A DNA stretch of 39,794 bases from JAYVJH01 sp043777595 (lineage in GTDB: Bacteria; Bacteroidota; Bacteroidia; Cytophagales; Spirosomataceae): NCBI GenBank assembly GCA_043777595.1, contig JAYWHT010000068.1, positions 1-39,794 of the forward strand, in the 5' to 3' direction. How positions within the stretch are numbered: position 1 is the first letter of the stretch; the number at the start of each line of letters is the position of its first letter. Shown one piece after another: positions 25,759 to 35,256 of this stretch. The notes below the pieces were generated by a model, which was not told where the DNA came from, ran no database searches, and saw nothing but the letters and a program-made list of their open reading frames with translations. Position numbers and translations under genes: made by a program.

Positions 25759-26759
25759 TTTCAAGAAAAATAGAAGTATATCAGATTGCCGACTCAGTAA
25801 GAGCAGGCACTCGAATTGTAGAAGAACAAATACAACCAATTTTGTCGAATCAAGTACTTATTAAAAACCGATTTGCGGGTATCAATGGGCTTTTTGACCG
25901 TGCCGTAATTAGAGACGAACTGCCTTACAGATTGCTTAACCCGCCTTTTGATTTGGGAGTGGAGGCTATTGGAGAGGTAATTGAAATAGGTCAAGATGTT
26001 AATAGTCTGTCAGTTGGTGATTTTGTTTCTACAACCAGATTTACCCAATCATACAAAGAATACCAAGTTGAAGAGGTATCAAAGGTATGGAAAATCCCGA
26101 GCCTTAATCCTGACTATGTAGCCTTGCGGCCTACGGCCGTGTCGGCTTTGGTAGCTTTGGAGCAAGTAGGGCAAATCAGAGACGGCGAAACGGTAGCCGT
26201 TACGGCTGCGGCAGGAGGACTGGGTCAGTTTGTAGTTCAGTTTGCCAAAATGCGAGGCTGCCGTGTTATTGGAATTTGTGGAGGATTAGAAAAAACGAAG
26301 TTTTTGAGTGAATTGGGTTGCGATGGCGTTATTGATTACAAAGCTGAAAATGTGACTCAAAAACTAAAAATACTTGCGCCCAAGGGTATTGATTTAATTT
26401 ATGATACAGTAGGGGGTGAATTATTTGACGTTTTGGTTCAGAATCTCGCCATTCGTGGTCGATTGGTTGTGTCCGGCTATGCGAGCGATATGGGTAAAGT
26501 TGGCTTGCCCGAGAGCATCAATCGACCCAGAATTTACGAACAAATTTATTGGAAAGCGGCACAAATACGGTGTTTTCAAAATGCGCTATATTCAGAATTT
26601 CAAGACGGTGCCAGCGGACGAATTATGAACTGGTACAAGTCAGGGCTATTGAAAGTAAGATTAGAAAAACGCCAATTCAAAGGCATAGAGGGTATTTTTG
26701 ATGCCATCGAGTATCAGCTTTCTGGGCAGAGTATTGGTAAAGTTGTTGTAGAGTTGTAG
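25755..26759 (+). CDS. Medium-chain (quinone-oxidoreductase type) NADPH-dependent reductase
   Basis: The start at 25755 (334 residues) makes an ATGA overlap with the upstream gene; an in-frame ATG at 25725 is also possible. It belongs to the MDR superfamily without zinc ligands. A GroES-like N-terminus has 'DLGVEAIGEVIEIGQDVNSL', and the cofactor motif 'TAAAGGLGQFVVQFAK' (about 147-162) is the AxxGGxG NADPH site, followed by 'DLIYDTVGGELFD'. It resembles zeta-crystallin/prostaglandin reductase-3 proteins that reduce alpha,beta-unsaturated ketones or quinones. Coupling to the SMP-30 gene suggests one pathway, which is inference. Confidence 0.9.
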   Translation: MISRKIEVYQIADSVRAGTRIVEEQIQPILSNQVLIKNRFAGINGLFDRAVIRDELPYRLLNPPFDLGVEAIGEVIEIGQDVNSLSVGDFVSTTRFTQSYKEYQVEEVSKVWKIPSLNPDYVALRPTAVSALVALEQVGQIRDGETVAVTAAAGGLGQFVVQFAKMRGCRVIGICGGLEKTKFLSELGCDGVIDYKAENVTQKLKILAPKGIDLIYDTVGGELFDVLVQNLAIRGRLVVSGYASDMGKVGLPESINRPRIYEQIYWKAAQIRCFQNALYSEFQDGASGRIMNWYKSGLLKVRLEKRQFKGIEGIFDAIEYQLSGQSIGKVVVEL

Positions 26760-26773
26760 CTTTTCTGATAAAT

Positions 26774-27502
26774 TTACTTTGTTTTGAAGTTATAGCGAAC
26801 ACCAAAACCAATACTTAAACCCGTGCCACGGCTCAAAAACTGTGCAGCTTCGACTGGGTTTTGGTTGTCTTTGATCGATACATTGACCAAAGCTACATTC
26901 ATCAATCCAACAGACTGTCGCCCATATATTGTCAAAGTCCAACGCTTGGACAGCGTCCAATTAACACCAATTCCAAACTCTGCATTAAAAGTATTTCGAC
27001 GCAAAACCTCAACCGAACCAGTGTAAGAAAGTGTGTCGGGTGATGTATGTTTGGTGGCAATGATTTTGCCACTAAATGATTGTATGTCAGTTGGGTTATG
27101 ATAAATATATTGAAAGCCCAGTGATGTAAATGCCTCAATTTTTTTGTTCAGCGCATAAATTTTATAGTTTATACGAATCGGTAGAGCTATAAAGTTGAGA
27201 TAGTTGCCGCCTACCACTTTGTCGGTCTGATAAACAAAAACAAGATTGAGTGGCAGAGCCGAAATACCAGTTTCAATCGAGAGCGATGGTGTATAATTGT
27301 AACCTACTTTGAAGCCATAGACTGTTAAAATGCCAGAACTGCCAGCCGTATATTTGCCCAACTCACCAGTTATCATGCGAGTTTGATTGTTAAATATACC
27401 CGCCTCGCCGCCAGCATACCAGTTGCCGTTGAATAACTTAAACTGTGCCGTTGATGTGAGGGTTGTAATTAAAAAAAACAACAGAAAGTAATATCTTTTC
27501 AT
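26774..27502 (-). CDS. Outer-membrane beta-barrel protein
   Basis: A 242-residue protein with a signal peptide ('MKRYYFLLFFLITTLTSTAQ') and alternating hydrophobic strands rich in Tyr, Phe and Gly. It ends in 'GLSIGFGVRYNF' plus a short basic tail, as in porin-like OMP_b-brl proteins of Bacteroidota. The fold is suggested by composition and strand pattern only; no ligand or partner is predictable. It is convergent with the reductase gene (14-bp gap, no terminator seen) and divergent from hflX. Confidence 0.75.
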   Translation of the reverse strand: MKRYYFLLFFLITTLTSTAQFKLFNGNWYAGGEAGIFNNQTRMITGELGKYTAGSSGILTVYGFKVGYNYTPSLSIETGISALPLNLVFVYQTDKVVGGNYLNFIALPIRINYKIYALNKKIEAFTSLGFQYIYHNPTDIQSFSGKIIATKHTSPDTLSYTGSVEVLRRNTFNAEFGIGVNWTLSKRWTLTIYGRQSVGLMNVALVNVSIKDNQNPVEAAQFLSRGTGLSIGFGVRYNFKTK

Positions 27503-27639
27503 AGTAGTTCTTCATTTATGTTGCTAATTTACAGACTTTTCCATAAAAACAAGCATAAGTTTATGAGTCGGTAACTTTTATTGTCGTATCATTGTCAAAG
27601 TCTTGAAACGAATACAGCACTGAAGGCTTAAAAATAAGT

Positions 27640-28890
27640 ATGATCTCAAACGCAAAAAAACAAGAAACGGCTATTTTGGTATCGGTAGCTACCCAAAAAC
27701 AAACGCCAGCGCAAACCAAAGAATATTTGAAAGAATTAGAATTTTTGGCAGCAACGCTCGGAATCAAGACGCTTCATGTTTTTACGCAGCGTCTCGAACG
27801 CCCAGATCACCGTACCTTTGTGGGTAAAGGCAAATTGGAAGACATCAGAACTTACCTGATTGATAACCCAGTAGATATTATTATTTTTGATGACGACCTG
27901 ATACCATCGCAGGTACGAAATTTAGAAAAAGAATTTACTGAAATCAAAGTAATTGATAGGTCGTTGTTGATATTAGATATTTTTGCGATGAGAGCGCAAA
28001 CGGCACAGTCTCGCACACAGGTAGAACTGGCTCAGTATCAGTATATTTATCCGAGACTGACCAGAATGTGGTCGCACCTTAGTCGCCAAAAAGGTGGTGT
28101 AGGTATGCGTGGGCCAGGCGAAAAAGAACTTGAAACCGACCGCCGCATAGTACAAGACCGTATTGCTTTTTTGAAGGAAAAACTCGAAAAAATAGACAAG
28201 CAAAGCATAACCCAACGCAAAGAGCGCAATCGATTGGTGCGGGTGTCGTTGGTGGGTTATACCAATGTGGGCAAATCTACACTCATGCGCCGACTTGCCA
28301 AGGTTGATGTTTTTGCTGAAAATAAACTATTTGCAACCGTGGACTCGACAGTCAGAAAAATGGTACTGGACGGTATACCGTTTTTATTGACAGATACCGT
28401 GGGTTTTATTCGTAAACTGCCTACAATGTTGGTCGAGTCGTTCAAATCGACATTAGACGAAGTCAGAGAAGCCGATATACTATTGCACGTTGTCGATATT
28501 TCGCACAATTCTTTTGAAGAACAAATTGCGGTAGTAAACCAGACATTGACAGACATCAAAGCTGCCGATAAGCCAACAATAGTGGTTTTCAACAAGATAG
28601 ATGTGTATGTGCCATCAGAAAGTACGTTTGATGAAGTAATAAAGACCGAAACTGGCGAAGAGATAATAGTAAAACCAACCAAAGAAAGTACCTTAGAGAC
28701 TTTAAAGCGAGGTTATTTAGCCAAAAACAGCGACAATGAAAAAGATTTGGCCGTTGTGTTTATTTCGGCAGAACAAAAAGAAAATATCGCTGAATTGCGT
28801 AATTTGATGCTTGATATGGTCAAAAAGAAACATTTTGAGATATATCCCAACTGGCTTGGTGTAACTAATTTTGAATTTCAAGACGAATAG
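27640..28890 (+). CDS. hflX: Ribosome-associated GTPase HflX
   Basis: A 416-residue GTPase that splits stalled or stressed 70S ribosomes. The HflX N-terminal domain ('HRTFVGKGKLEDIR' near 57-70) is followed by the linker signature 'GGVGMRGPGEKELETDRR' (152-169). G-domain motifs: G1 GYTNVGKS (206-213), G3 DTVG (252-255), G4 NKID (318-321). The long coiled segment between the signature and G1 is typical. The 137-bp region between it and the divergent barrel gene has no clear promoter match. A weak hairpin (28890-28918) and tRNA-Arg follow. Confidence 0.97.
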   Translation: MISNAKKQETAILVSVATQKQTPAQTKEYLKELEFLAATLGIKTLHVFTQRLERPDHRTFVGKGKLEDIRTYLIDNPVDIIIFDDDLIPSQVRNLEKEFTEIKVIDRSLLILDIFAMRAQTAQSRTQVELAQYQYIYPRLTRMWSHLSRQKGGVGMRGPGEKELETDRRIVQDRIAFLKEKLEKIDKQSITQRKERNRLVRVSLVGYTNVGKSTLMRRLAKVDVFAENKLFATVDSTVRKMVLDGIPFLLTDTVGFIRKLPTMLVESFKSTLDEVREADILLHVVDISHNSFEEQIAVVNQTLTDIKAADKPTIVVFNKIDVYVPSESTFDEVIKTETGEEIIVKPTKESTLETLKRGYLAKNSDNEKDLAVVFISAEQKENIAELRNLMLDMVKKKHFEIYPNWLGVTNFEFQDE

Positions 28891-28918
28891 GTCTAAAAAT
28901 AAAAAATAATTTTAGACC
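28890..28918 (+). terminator. Hairpin after hflX
   Basis: A 10-bp A/T-rich inverted repeat (28890-28899 with 28909-28918) starts at the last base of the hflX stop codon. The following U-tract is weak, so termination is uncertain; processing towards the tRNA is also possible. Confidence 0.5.
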
Positions 28919-28940
28919 TTTGTAGCGCAGCAAACAAATT

Positions 28941-29012
28941 GACCTCGTAGTTCAACGGATAGAATAAGCGTTTCCTAAACGCTTGATATGGGTTCGATTC
29001 CCGTCGAGGTCA
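28941..29012 (+). tRNA. tRNA-Arg (anticodon CCU)
   Basis: A cloverleaf can be drawn by eye. The acceptor stem is GACCTCG (28941-28947) with CGAGGTC (29005-29011), and the discriminator is A at 29012. The anticodon stem AGCGT/ACGCT encloses the 7-nt loop TTCCTAA, so the anticodon is CCT, reading AGG (Arg). The T-loop TTCGATT is present. The 3' CCA is not encoded and must be added. It lies 50 bp after hflX. Confidence 0.95.
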
Positions 29013-29038
29013 CGTTTTTAGTTACAAAAAGTTGTTTT

Positions 29039-32000
29039 TCAAAAACCTTCTTTTTCTTCTTCTTTTTTGCTCGGTTTGGTGGCCTTGGTTGGCACAGTCT
29101 TACCGTTTTTAGCTTTGGGGTCGGTCGTTACAACTTTGGTGTCTTTGGCCGTTGTTGTCGTTTTGGTATCTTTGCCTTTGGCTTTTTCTTCTATGGCTTC
29201 TTCTTCAACTGGTGTAGCCGCTACTGTTGGCGTAGGTTGTTTTTTGCTGTTTGGAGTTGTGGTGGGCTGTTTGGTGGCTGGTGAAGTTGTTTTGGTTTTG
29301 GCGGTCGTTTTCTTTGGCGCACGTGGGCGATAGAGTGTTATAAATCGTTCGACAAATAATGCTTTTTCGGGGGCTTCAATCGCAATTATGGCAGCTTCTT
29401 TTTTCTCGCCTTTTGACTTAACTGTCAGCAAGTCGTTTTCTTCTTGAATAGACGAAACCATGGCTAATTTGCCATCTTGCCAATCAAAATAATACCAAAC
29501 CTCGGGCGATGCTTCGATATAGAGACTTATTTCATCGCCTCGTTGGTTTTTACGAATCTCTAACATTCCTTCCATTTGAGCATTGATGTCGGTACTACCC
29601 AAATTAGAAACCCCAATTTTGCCAATACTATAAAACGTGTTTTGAATAGGCGACCATTTTAGATTTACGTTCGACAACACAATCGTAGCAGCCATTTTGG
29701 GTGAAGCCTCAGCCAGCCCTCGATAGTTGCCAGCGGCACGGTTTACATAGCTTTCGGCAGGTTTTTTGCCTATTAAGGGCGAGAGTTTAGCTCTAAGCCT
29801 ATCCCAGTCTGGTTCGGCGGCATCGCTGTGTTGTTCTTCTAAGTTGGTTGCTACGATGGTCTCCCCTACTCTTTTCATGACTGTCGAACTGGCTGGAAAA
29901 TTCATAGACAACAGTGTATTGAACTTATAAGAACTACTGTCTAAAATAGCTTGAACTGAACCTGCCGACAAAAACATTTCTTCGCCTTCTTTCACGCCAC
30001 GCTCTCCCACAATGTTCATGCGGCCAAAATAGCTGACAGTTCCTTTTTGGTCGTCAAATGTATAATTATTTTCAGATTCGTCCACCAGTTCATCTTTGGT
30101 TTTGGGTGCTGGTGTTATTTTATAGACTTTTGCTTTTTCGTCATAGCTCAACAGACCATTGGCCGTAAATAGAGGCACATCGTTACGTGCTTCTCGGGGC
30201 GACAAAAAGGTAGAATAAAGCCCCTCTACGCCATTTCTGTAATATAAACCAACTGATATAGGTTGTTCCGTCTCATTTTTTAGGGTTGGGGTAATTTTTA
30301 GACTGATATTTTTTGAAGGGTTTTCTTTGAATTGTACCCAAGAGGCTACTAAGTAAGAACGTGGCTTGATGAGTGGTTTCACATAGCCGTCAAACTGTAA
30401 ATTGGCTTCGGGAGCGAGCATTGTCATTCGGCCTTTGTATTGAAGTTTGGGGGCTATCACAAATTTATCGGCTTCGTTGATTTCGGCACGCGCTACGGTG
30501 TAGAAGTTACTTTGCTTTTTAGTGCCGTTTTTTTTGTTGTCATTGGAAGCAAGTGTCACGGCTTGGCGCAGCTCAAAGTTTCCCATCTTGACAGGAATCG
30601 TATCGTTCAAGACCGTTGTATAAAGATAGGTTGCATCGCCCATAAATTTATTGCGAGACACTATCTGAATATTTCCATTTTTCAAACGATGGTATTCGTT
30701 CAGGGTGTCTAAGACCAATCTGGCTTTCTGAAAAGGCATCATTTCACTATTTCTACGAATAACTACTAAGCCTTTTTCGGGAATTACCTTGGCATCTGCC
30801 GACTTAATAAATGGCACTCCGCTGATGTTCAAAGTCATTTTTTCGATTTCGTACAAAGCTGCCGAAGCATTGAATGTTAGCCCGTCTTGTTCGGGTGCAG
30901 TTGAGGTAAAACTCGACGTCTTGACATCGCCTTTCATAGCAATTATCTTGGCATTGATGTTCCATTGCGCCCTGCTTATAGATGTCCTGTAAGCTGCAAA
31001 AGGAAACTCTAAACTTGGTACAGGCTCAAAATTTCGGTCGTTTGACGATATGTTTACCAATCCCTTTACAATATTAAAATCAACATCAACAGTTTTGCCC
31101 AACAATATAGGTCTGGGATTGTTTTCGGCAGATAAAATCTTGTATTCAGAATTTCCAGCCAAAAACCCTTCTTTGTTAAACTTAATATCTTGCGAGGTCA
31201 ATTCTGAATCGGTACGTTTCAAGAATCCCTTGCCATATAACCCCGAAGATCTCAGCACAACTCGGCCTTCTAATTTGGTACTTCCACTGTAAAAATTAAA
31301 GAAATTACCTTTTGTCGTCAGCGTCATACTGTCTTGCTTGGGTTGCCATTTCATCGTAAAATTGCGTAAGTCCACCTTTGGAAAATATGCTTTACCGATT
31401 GTAGCTTCCCTGATTTCTGCCTCTGCTCCCGTCGCTATGAGCGAATCGCTCGTAAAAAGCATGGCCTGCGTAGGTATTCTTGCACTCAAATGCGTAATCT
31501 CGCCCTCAGTTCTAAGCCCCAGTTTATCCATCGTAATTTCTTTATTGAACTTAACGTGCGTTTTAGTGCCATATACGTCGTAGCCCAGAGCTGGTGGAGT
31601 ATATACAAAACCCAGAGAGTTGTCGGCCATAGATTTTAGCTGTGCCTTAAATTCGGGAAAAATACCGTCTGAACTAAACGTACCAATAAACACGATGTCT
31701 TGAAGCCCCAGACTGTCGTAGTCAATAGACGGAATCTTGAAAAGTACTTTTCTGTTGTAAACCAACTCGCCCCTATCGGGCTGGTCGAAGTAAACAGTCA
31801 TACCTTCGGGAACTGTCAGACGTGGAAAGACTGAATTTTTGCCCGCACCAGATTTGTTTTTGGGGTCATTCAAATAAATTCTGCCAGATTTTTCATACAC
31901 TACATCACCTCCAACCTCTGCACTGCTTCCTTTGTCGTAAGCGGCTTTTGGAACAAATGTAATTTTGTCTATTTTGTTCAAATCAACAAAAAATTTGTCA

Positions 32001-34021
32001 TAATTAAACTGTAAATCTCGACCTGTAAACTTAAAATTGGCAGACGTCAAAAGGCCGTTTATCATAAAATCTCGGTTTTTGAACATTCTAACGGTTTTGT
32101 CAGAAGGATAAGCCATGATTTTTAATGAATCGCTAATCACAAATTCAGATACGCCTCTAATAGTCAGTACGTTGTCTTTTAAATTGACGGCAGCATTGGC
32201 TGTGTTATCGTTGGCGGCATAGAGTGCTTCTATTTTAAAATTGTCAAAATCTGTTTGTTTATTGTTTGCCAATACATACAATACCCCCTTTTGACTGAAA
32301 CTATACACGCCGTTGTTGTCTATGCTCAAATAACCCGCTTGAAACATCTGATTGTACATTCCACGCATTACATTGGCTTCTTTTTTGTAGTAAGCGGCTA
32401 AATCTTCGGGCAAAAAACTGCGTACTTTTTGTTTAATCATATAATTGGCGGCCATCGAAAGTGGGTGCATACCAAACTCTTGACTAATAGCTCTAAAACG
32501 TTCGGGTTTAAAGAAACCAAACGACTCTAATTTGATTGGGATTACGGTACGGCCCCCAATCATCAAAAATTCAAGTTCATTTTTAGTAAAATTCCAACGC
32601 ATCATCTCCGCCTCAATATATACTTTGTGATATGAATTGGAGTAAGGGGTAAATTTAAAGCCCGTTCCGTCTGCTCTTGTACATTTTACAAGTCCATTTG
32701 GCTCGCTGTATGATAGCTTTACGCCAGGGTGGTAAAGCGAATCGCTACCACCGATATAGGTCATAAAGCTCGCTAAGGGTGAGGTAATGAGCGTATCGCT
32801 GAGTTCAAATCTACGGCTGGTCGATACAAAAGCTCGCTTACCGTTCTTGAAAACCTCGATACTTGCAGGCTCGTCGCTCAATGATGCACTCGACTCTTTG
32901 AGACCAATTAGCGACAGGCCGCCTTTGTACTGAACATTTTTGCTCAAACTGCGTAAAATGGCATTATTTTTATAAGAAATAAACCGTGGAAAAGAAGAAG
33001 GTTGTGCTTTTGGCCGCCGTTTGCTTTCATATTCAAATGCACCTTCGATTGGCTTGGCTAATTTTTTATCGTGATGCAGCATTACGTCGTCAGCACTAAT
33101 TTTGGGAGTATTGATATTGAAGCTATATAAACTCAAAACAACATAAACAGAGGGGTCGCCAGCGATTTGCCAGTCAAACTTACCCCCTGTACCAACCCAA
33201 ATCCCCTCCTTGACTACTACTTTTCCGCTGGTTTGTGTCAAAAAAACAGAGTCATTTTGGGTAACAAAAGCTAAATTTACGTTTTTAAAATCAATAATTG
33301 CCCCCGATAAATTGGGTATAATTTTTTTTTGATAAAATATTGGACTACTCATACCATCGCTGGTTGTATCGCTCGTTACATTGCCCCAGCCATCACTGCT
33401 GGCCGCCGTCTTTGAGCTTTCTACTGTTTTGATTAGTTCTGAGTTTGCATCACTCATTCTGAACGTAAACGTACCACCTTGAATATACAATTTGTTGTAG
33501 TTGGTGTTGTACAAAAGCCTGTCGTTGAATAAATTAGTGGCTGTTTCAAAAAACTTAATGATATTTTTGCCGTCATATAAATCTACTACTTGAACAGTCG
33601 TGTTGAGGTAGCTGTCGAGGGCAGATATATCGGCATTTTTTCCGTTTAAGTTGGCATAAATACTATTGAAATACAACTGAAACTGTATGCTGGCTTTATA
33701 GCCTTTGGCTGCCAATCGGCGAGAGGTAGCAATAATGGTTTTTTGATGTGTGGCAGTCAATCGGCTATCCAACCAAATAATTTCTAAGTTTTTGGTAGCT
33801 CTGGCGTACTCTGGATTGACAACGACCGACATCATTCGTTGAACATCTGCCACAAATTGCGTAGGGTCTTCCGAAAGTTTAGCTATCTGAGCCTGAATAG
33901 TAAATAGTGAAAAATGAAGAGTGAAAAATAAAAAAAGTGCAACAATTCGCTTATTCACACTAAACAGCGAGTGGCTCATGACCCATGACTTATGATTGAT
34001 GACAAATGACAGTTTTTTCAT
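29039..34021 (-). CDS. Very large secreted protein of unknown function (1660 residues)
   Basis: I do not recognise a named family. The N-terminus has a basic extension of about 28 residues, then a hydrophobic core, and a likely cleavage after 'LHFSLFTIQAQ' (near residue 45). The mature part is beta-strand-rich with repeated blocks on the pattern 'G-x-L-x-x-x-x-F-x-F-x-G-R-D-L-x-F', suggestive of a long adhesin- or barrel-like shape. No enzyme motif or type IX sorting domain was seen. The last about 95 residues are a Lys/Thr/Pro-rich low-complexity tail ('TTAKTKTTSPATKQPTTTP' and later 'KKEEEKEGF'). Start choice is uncertain because the first codons come from heptanucleotide repeats; a second ATG is at residue 15. 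It follows the MORN-like gene by 8 bp and is probably in its operon. Confidence 0.75.
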   Translation of the reverse strand: MKKLSFVINHKSWVMSHSLFSVNKRIVALFLFFTLHFSLFTIQAQIAKLSEDPTQFVADVQRMMSVVVNPEYARATKNLEIIWLDSRLTATHQKTIIATSRRLAAKGYKASIQFQLYFNSIYANLNGKNADISALDSYLNTTVQVVDLYDGKNIIKFFETATNLFNDRLLYNTNYNKLYIQGGTFTFRMSDANSELIKTVESSKTAASSDGWGNVTSDTTSDGMSSPIFYQKKIIPNLSGAIIDFKNVNLAFVTQNDSVFLTQTSGKVVVKEGIWVGTGGKFDWQIAGDPSVYVVLSLYSFNINTPKISADDVMLHHDKKLAKPIEGAFEYESKRRPKAQPSSFPRFISYKNNAILRSLSKNVQYKGGLSLIGLKESSASLSDEPASIEVFKNGKRAFVSTSRRFELSDTLITSPLASFMTYIGGSDSLYHPGVKLSYSEPNGLVKCTRADGTGFKFTPYSNSYHKVYIEAEMMRWNFTKNELEFLMIGGRTVIPIKLESFGFFKPERFRAISQEFGMHPLSMAANYMIKQKVRSFLPEDLAAYYKKEANVMRGMYNQMFQAGYLSIDNNGVYSFSQKGVLYVLANNKQTDFDNFKIEALYAANDNTANAAVNLKDNVLTIRGVSEFVISDSLKIMAYPSDKTVRMFKNRDFMINGLLTSANFKFTGRDLQFNYDKFFVDLNKIDKITFVPKAAYDKGSSAEVGGDVVYEKSGRIYLNDPKNKSGAGKNSVFPRLTVPEGMTVYFDQPDRGELVYNRKVLFKIPSIDYDSLGLQDIVFIGTFSSDGIFPEFKAQLKSMADNSLGFVYTPPALGYDVYGTKTHVKFNKEITMDKLGLRTEGEITHLSARIPTQAMLFTSDSLIATGAEAEIREATIGKAYFPKVDLRNFTMKWQPKQDSMTLTTKGNFFNFYSGSTKLEGRVVLRSSGLYGKGFLKRTDSELTSQDIKFNKEGFLAGNSEYKILSAENNPRPILLGKTVDVDFNIVKGLVNISSNDRNFEPVPSLEFPFAAYRTSISRAQWNINAKIIAMKGDVKTSSFTSTAPEQDGLTFNASAALYEIEKMTLNISGVPFIKSADAKVIPEKGLVVIRRNSEMMPFQKARLVLDTLNEYHRLKNGNIQIVSRNKFMGDATYLYTTVLNDTIPVKMGNFELRQAVTLASNDNKKNGTKKQSNFYTVARAEINEADKFVIAPKLQYKGRMTMLAPEANLQFDGYVKPLIKPRSYLVASWVQFKENPSKNISLKITPTLKNETEQPISVGLYYRNGVEGLYSTFLSPREARNDVPLFTANGLLSYDEKAKVYKITPAPKTKDELVDESENNYTFDDQKGTVSYFGRMNIVGERGVKEGEEMFLSAGSVQAILDSSSYKFNTLLSMNFPASSTVMKRVGETIVATNLEEQHSDAAEPDWDRLRAKLSPLIGKKPAESYVNRAAGNYRGLAEASPKMAATIVLSNVNLKWSPIQNTFYSIGKIGVSNLGSTDINAQMEGMLEIRKNQRGDEISLYIEASPEVWYYFDWQDGKLAMVSSIQEENDLLTVKSKGEKKEAAIIAIEAPEKALFVERFITLYRPRAPKKTTAKTKTTSPATKQPTTTPNSKKQPTPTVAATPVEEEAIEEKAKGKDTKTTTTAKDTKVVTTDPKAKNGKTVPTKATKPSKKEEEKEGF
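33895..33936. repeat. Heptanucleotide repeats encoding the signal-peptide core of the 1660-residue protein
   Basis: Consecutive plus-strand 7-mers GAATAGT, AAATAGT, GAAAAAT, GAAGAGT, GAAAAAT, AAAAAAA. On the minus strand they encode 'FFTLHFSLFTIQ'. The unit and its position are like those at 5873-5914 in the M1 peptidase gene. Confidence 0.75.
33975..34009. repeat. Second heptanucleotide array (NNNATGA x5) at the start of the 1660-residue protein
   Basis: Five consecutive 7-mers CTCATGA, CCCATGA, CTTATGA, TTGATGA, CAAATGA. Read on the minus strand they encode 'FVINHKSWVMSH', part of the unusual extension before the signal core. Confidence 0.8.
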
Positions 34022-34029
34022 ACAAAGGC

Positions 34030-35028
34030 TTAATTTTCAGTATCTTCGGTAGTTTTTTCTTTGGGGCGTTCATAAATGAGTTTTCCTTTTTCGTCCCATT
34101 CGCTTATCAATATGCCATCTGTTTCGTCGTCATACCAGTAGCGGGCATAACGGGTTACTTTTTTGCGCTGGCGTTTGAGTGGGTAATATTCCGTCCATAA
34201 GCCTGTTGCTATATCGTTGTCGTACTGTCCTTTGGCCATGAGCTGGCCTGTTTCATAATACTTTACATAGTCGCCCTTAAGCTTGCCATATTGAATCGGT
34301 ACTACTTCTTTGATTTTGGTATGTGCTGAGTCATAATAACTAACGACAGACTCCATCGGAAACCCCCGCAGCCACTTTGTTTTATCCAAAAGCATATAGT
34401 TGGCATCGTAACTCTCCCAGCGGCCATCTTTTGTGCCAACATAGTAATTGCCTTCTTCCATCAGTGCGCCGTCCACATAGCGTTTGTAGGGGCCATGTAC
34501 TATGAGCGCATTGTCTTCATCAAGTGCCGATTTTGATATTGTCCGAGTTTTGGTATTGTACCAATATGCCTCTGGTGCATAGCTGCTGGGTTTTTGGTAT
34601 TGTTTTAGTACATGAAACTCAACTTGTACAGATCTATTACCGTTGTTGGTGCTTTCTACGATTCGATAGATATCTAATCCTTCGTATTCGGTGTGTAGTT
34701 TTTTTCTTTTTTCTTTTTGAGCTTTCTCTTTTTTTCTAATTTCTTTGACTTTAAGACCTAAATCGGGTAATGTTTCAGTAAAAAACTTGCCCACATCGGC
34801 TGGTTTAATAGATTTTCCACCCACGTTTGCGCCCACATCGGTTTTCAAGCCCAGCCCTCCCGATACGCCAAAAGGCGTGTCTTTGAGAAGGCTATCCAAT
34901 CCTGCTTTTTTGTCCTTAATCTGTTCTTTTTTTGTGTCAATCTTATCTTTTAATGTTTTTGACTCCTGCCCTATTAGTTCAGAGATACAATATAAATTCA
35001 GAACGACACTTAGGATATAGCTTTTCAT
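34030..35028 (-). CDS. Exported MORN/YwqK-like repeat protein
   Basis: A 332-residue protein with a short signal peptide ('MKSYILSVVLNLYCISELIG'), then a Lys-rich helical region (about 25-115, likely coiled coil). The C-terminal half is made of MORN-like repeats: 'GPYKRYVDGALMEEGNYYVG', 'GRWESYD', 'GDYVKYYETGQLMAKGQYDN', 'GLWTEYYP'. Such repeats occur in YwqK-type proteins and many exported Bacteroidota proteins; no activity can be assigned. It lies 8 bp upstream of the 1660-residue secreted protein on the same strand, which suggests a functional pair. A -7 box is at 35097-35104. Confidence 0.8.
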   Translation of the reverse strand: MKSYILSVVLNLYCISELIGQESKTLKDKIDTKKEQIKDKKAGLDSLLKDTPFGVSGGLGLKTDVGANVGGKSIKPADVGKFFTETLPDLGLKVKEIRKKEKAQKEKRKKLHTEYEGLDIYRIVESTNNGNRSVQVEFHVLKQYQKPSSYAPEAYWYNTKTRTISKSALDEDNALIVHGPYKRYVDGALMEEGNYYVGTKDGRWESYDANYMLLDKTKWLRGFPMESVVSYYDSAHTKIKEVVPIQYGKLKGDYVKYYETGQLMAKGQYDNDIATGLWTEYYPLKRQRKKVTRYARYWYDDETDGILISEWDEKGKLIYERPKEKTTEDTEN

Positions 35029-35096
35029 TTATACAATACAAATTTTGTGTAACGTTCAATAACGTAAAAAGCGGTTGCTAATTATCTTTATTCAAA

Positions 35097-35104
35097 CAAA
35101 TATA
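35097..35104 (-). promoter_or_regulatory. Candidate -7 promoter box of the MORN / giant-protein operon
   Basis: TATATTTG on the minus strand, an exact TAnnTTTG match, lies 68 nt upstream of the start codon in the 228-bp divergent region. Confidence 0.45.
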
Positions 35105-35211
35105 CCACAAAATAACACGCTTTCTTTTACTTTAAATCTTGTAGAGAATGCCGCTCAATAATATTTTTGGGGAAAGTTGGTAATATTGAACGAATTTGGT
35201 GATATATCAAT

Positions 35212-35219
35212 TATCTTTG
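35212..35219 (+). promoter_or_regulatory. Candidate -7 promoter box of the queA operon
   Basis: TATCTTTG, an exact TAnnTTTG match, lies 37 nt before the queA ATG. The short leader has a small GGCT/AGCC inverted repeat but no recognisable preQ1 riboswitch. Confidence 0.5.
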
Positions 35220-35256
35220 CGGGCTTAATTTTAGCCTTAATGTTGTACTTTTATAT

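Noticed and set aside
29067..29333. Val/Leu-rich plus-strand open frames opposite the giant protein's tail
   Set aside because: Mirror image of the Lys/Thr-rich low-complexity tail; no independent support.
35220..35256. preQ1 riboswitch upstream of queA
   Set aside because: The leader is under 40 nt after the promoter box and only a 4-bp stem is visible; no preQ1 aptamer pattern.
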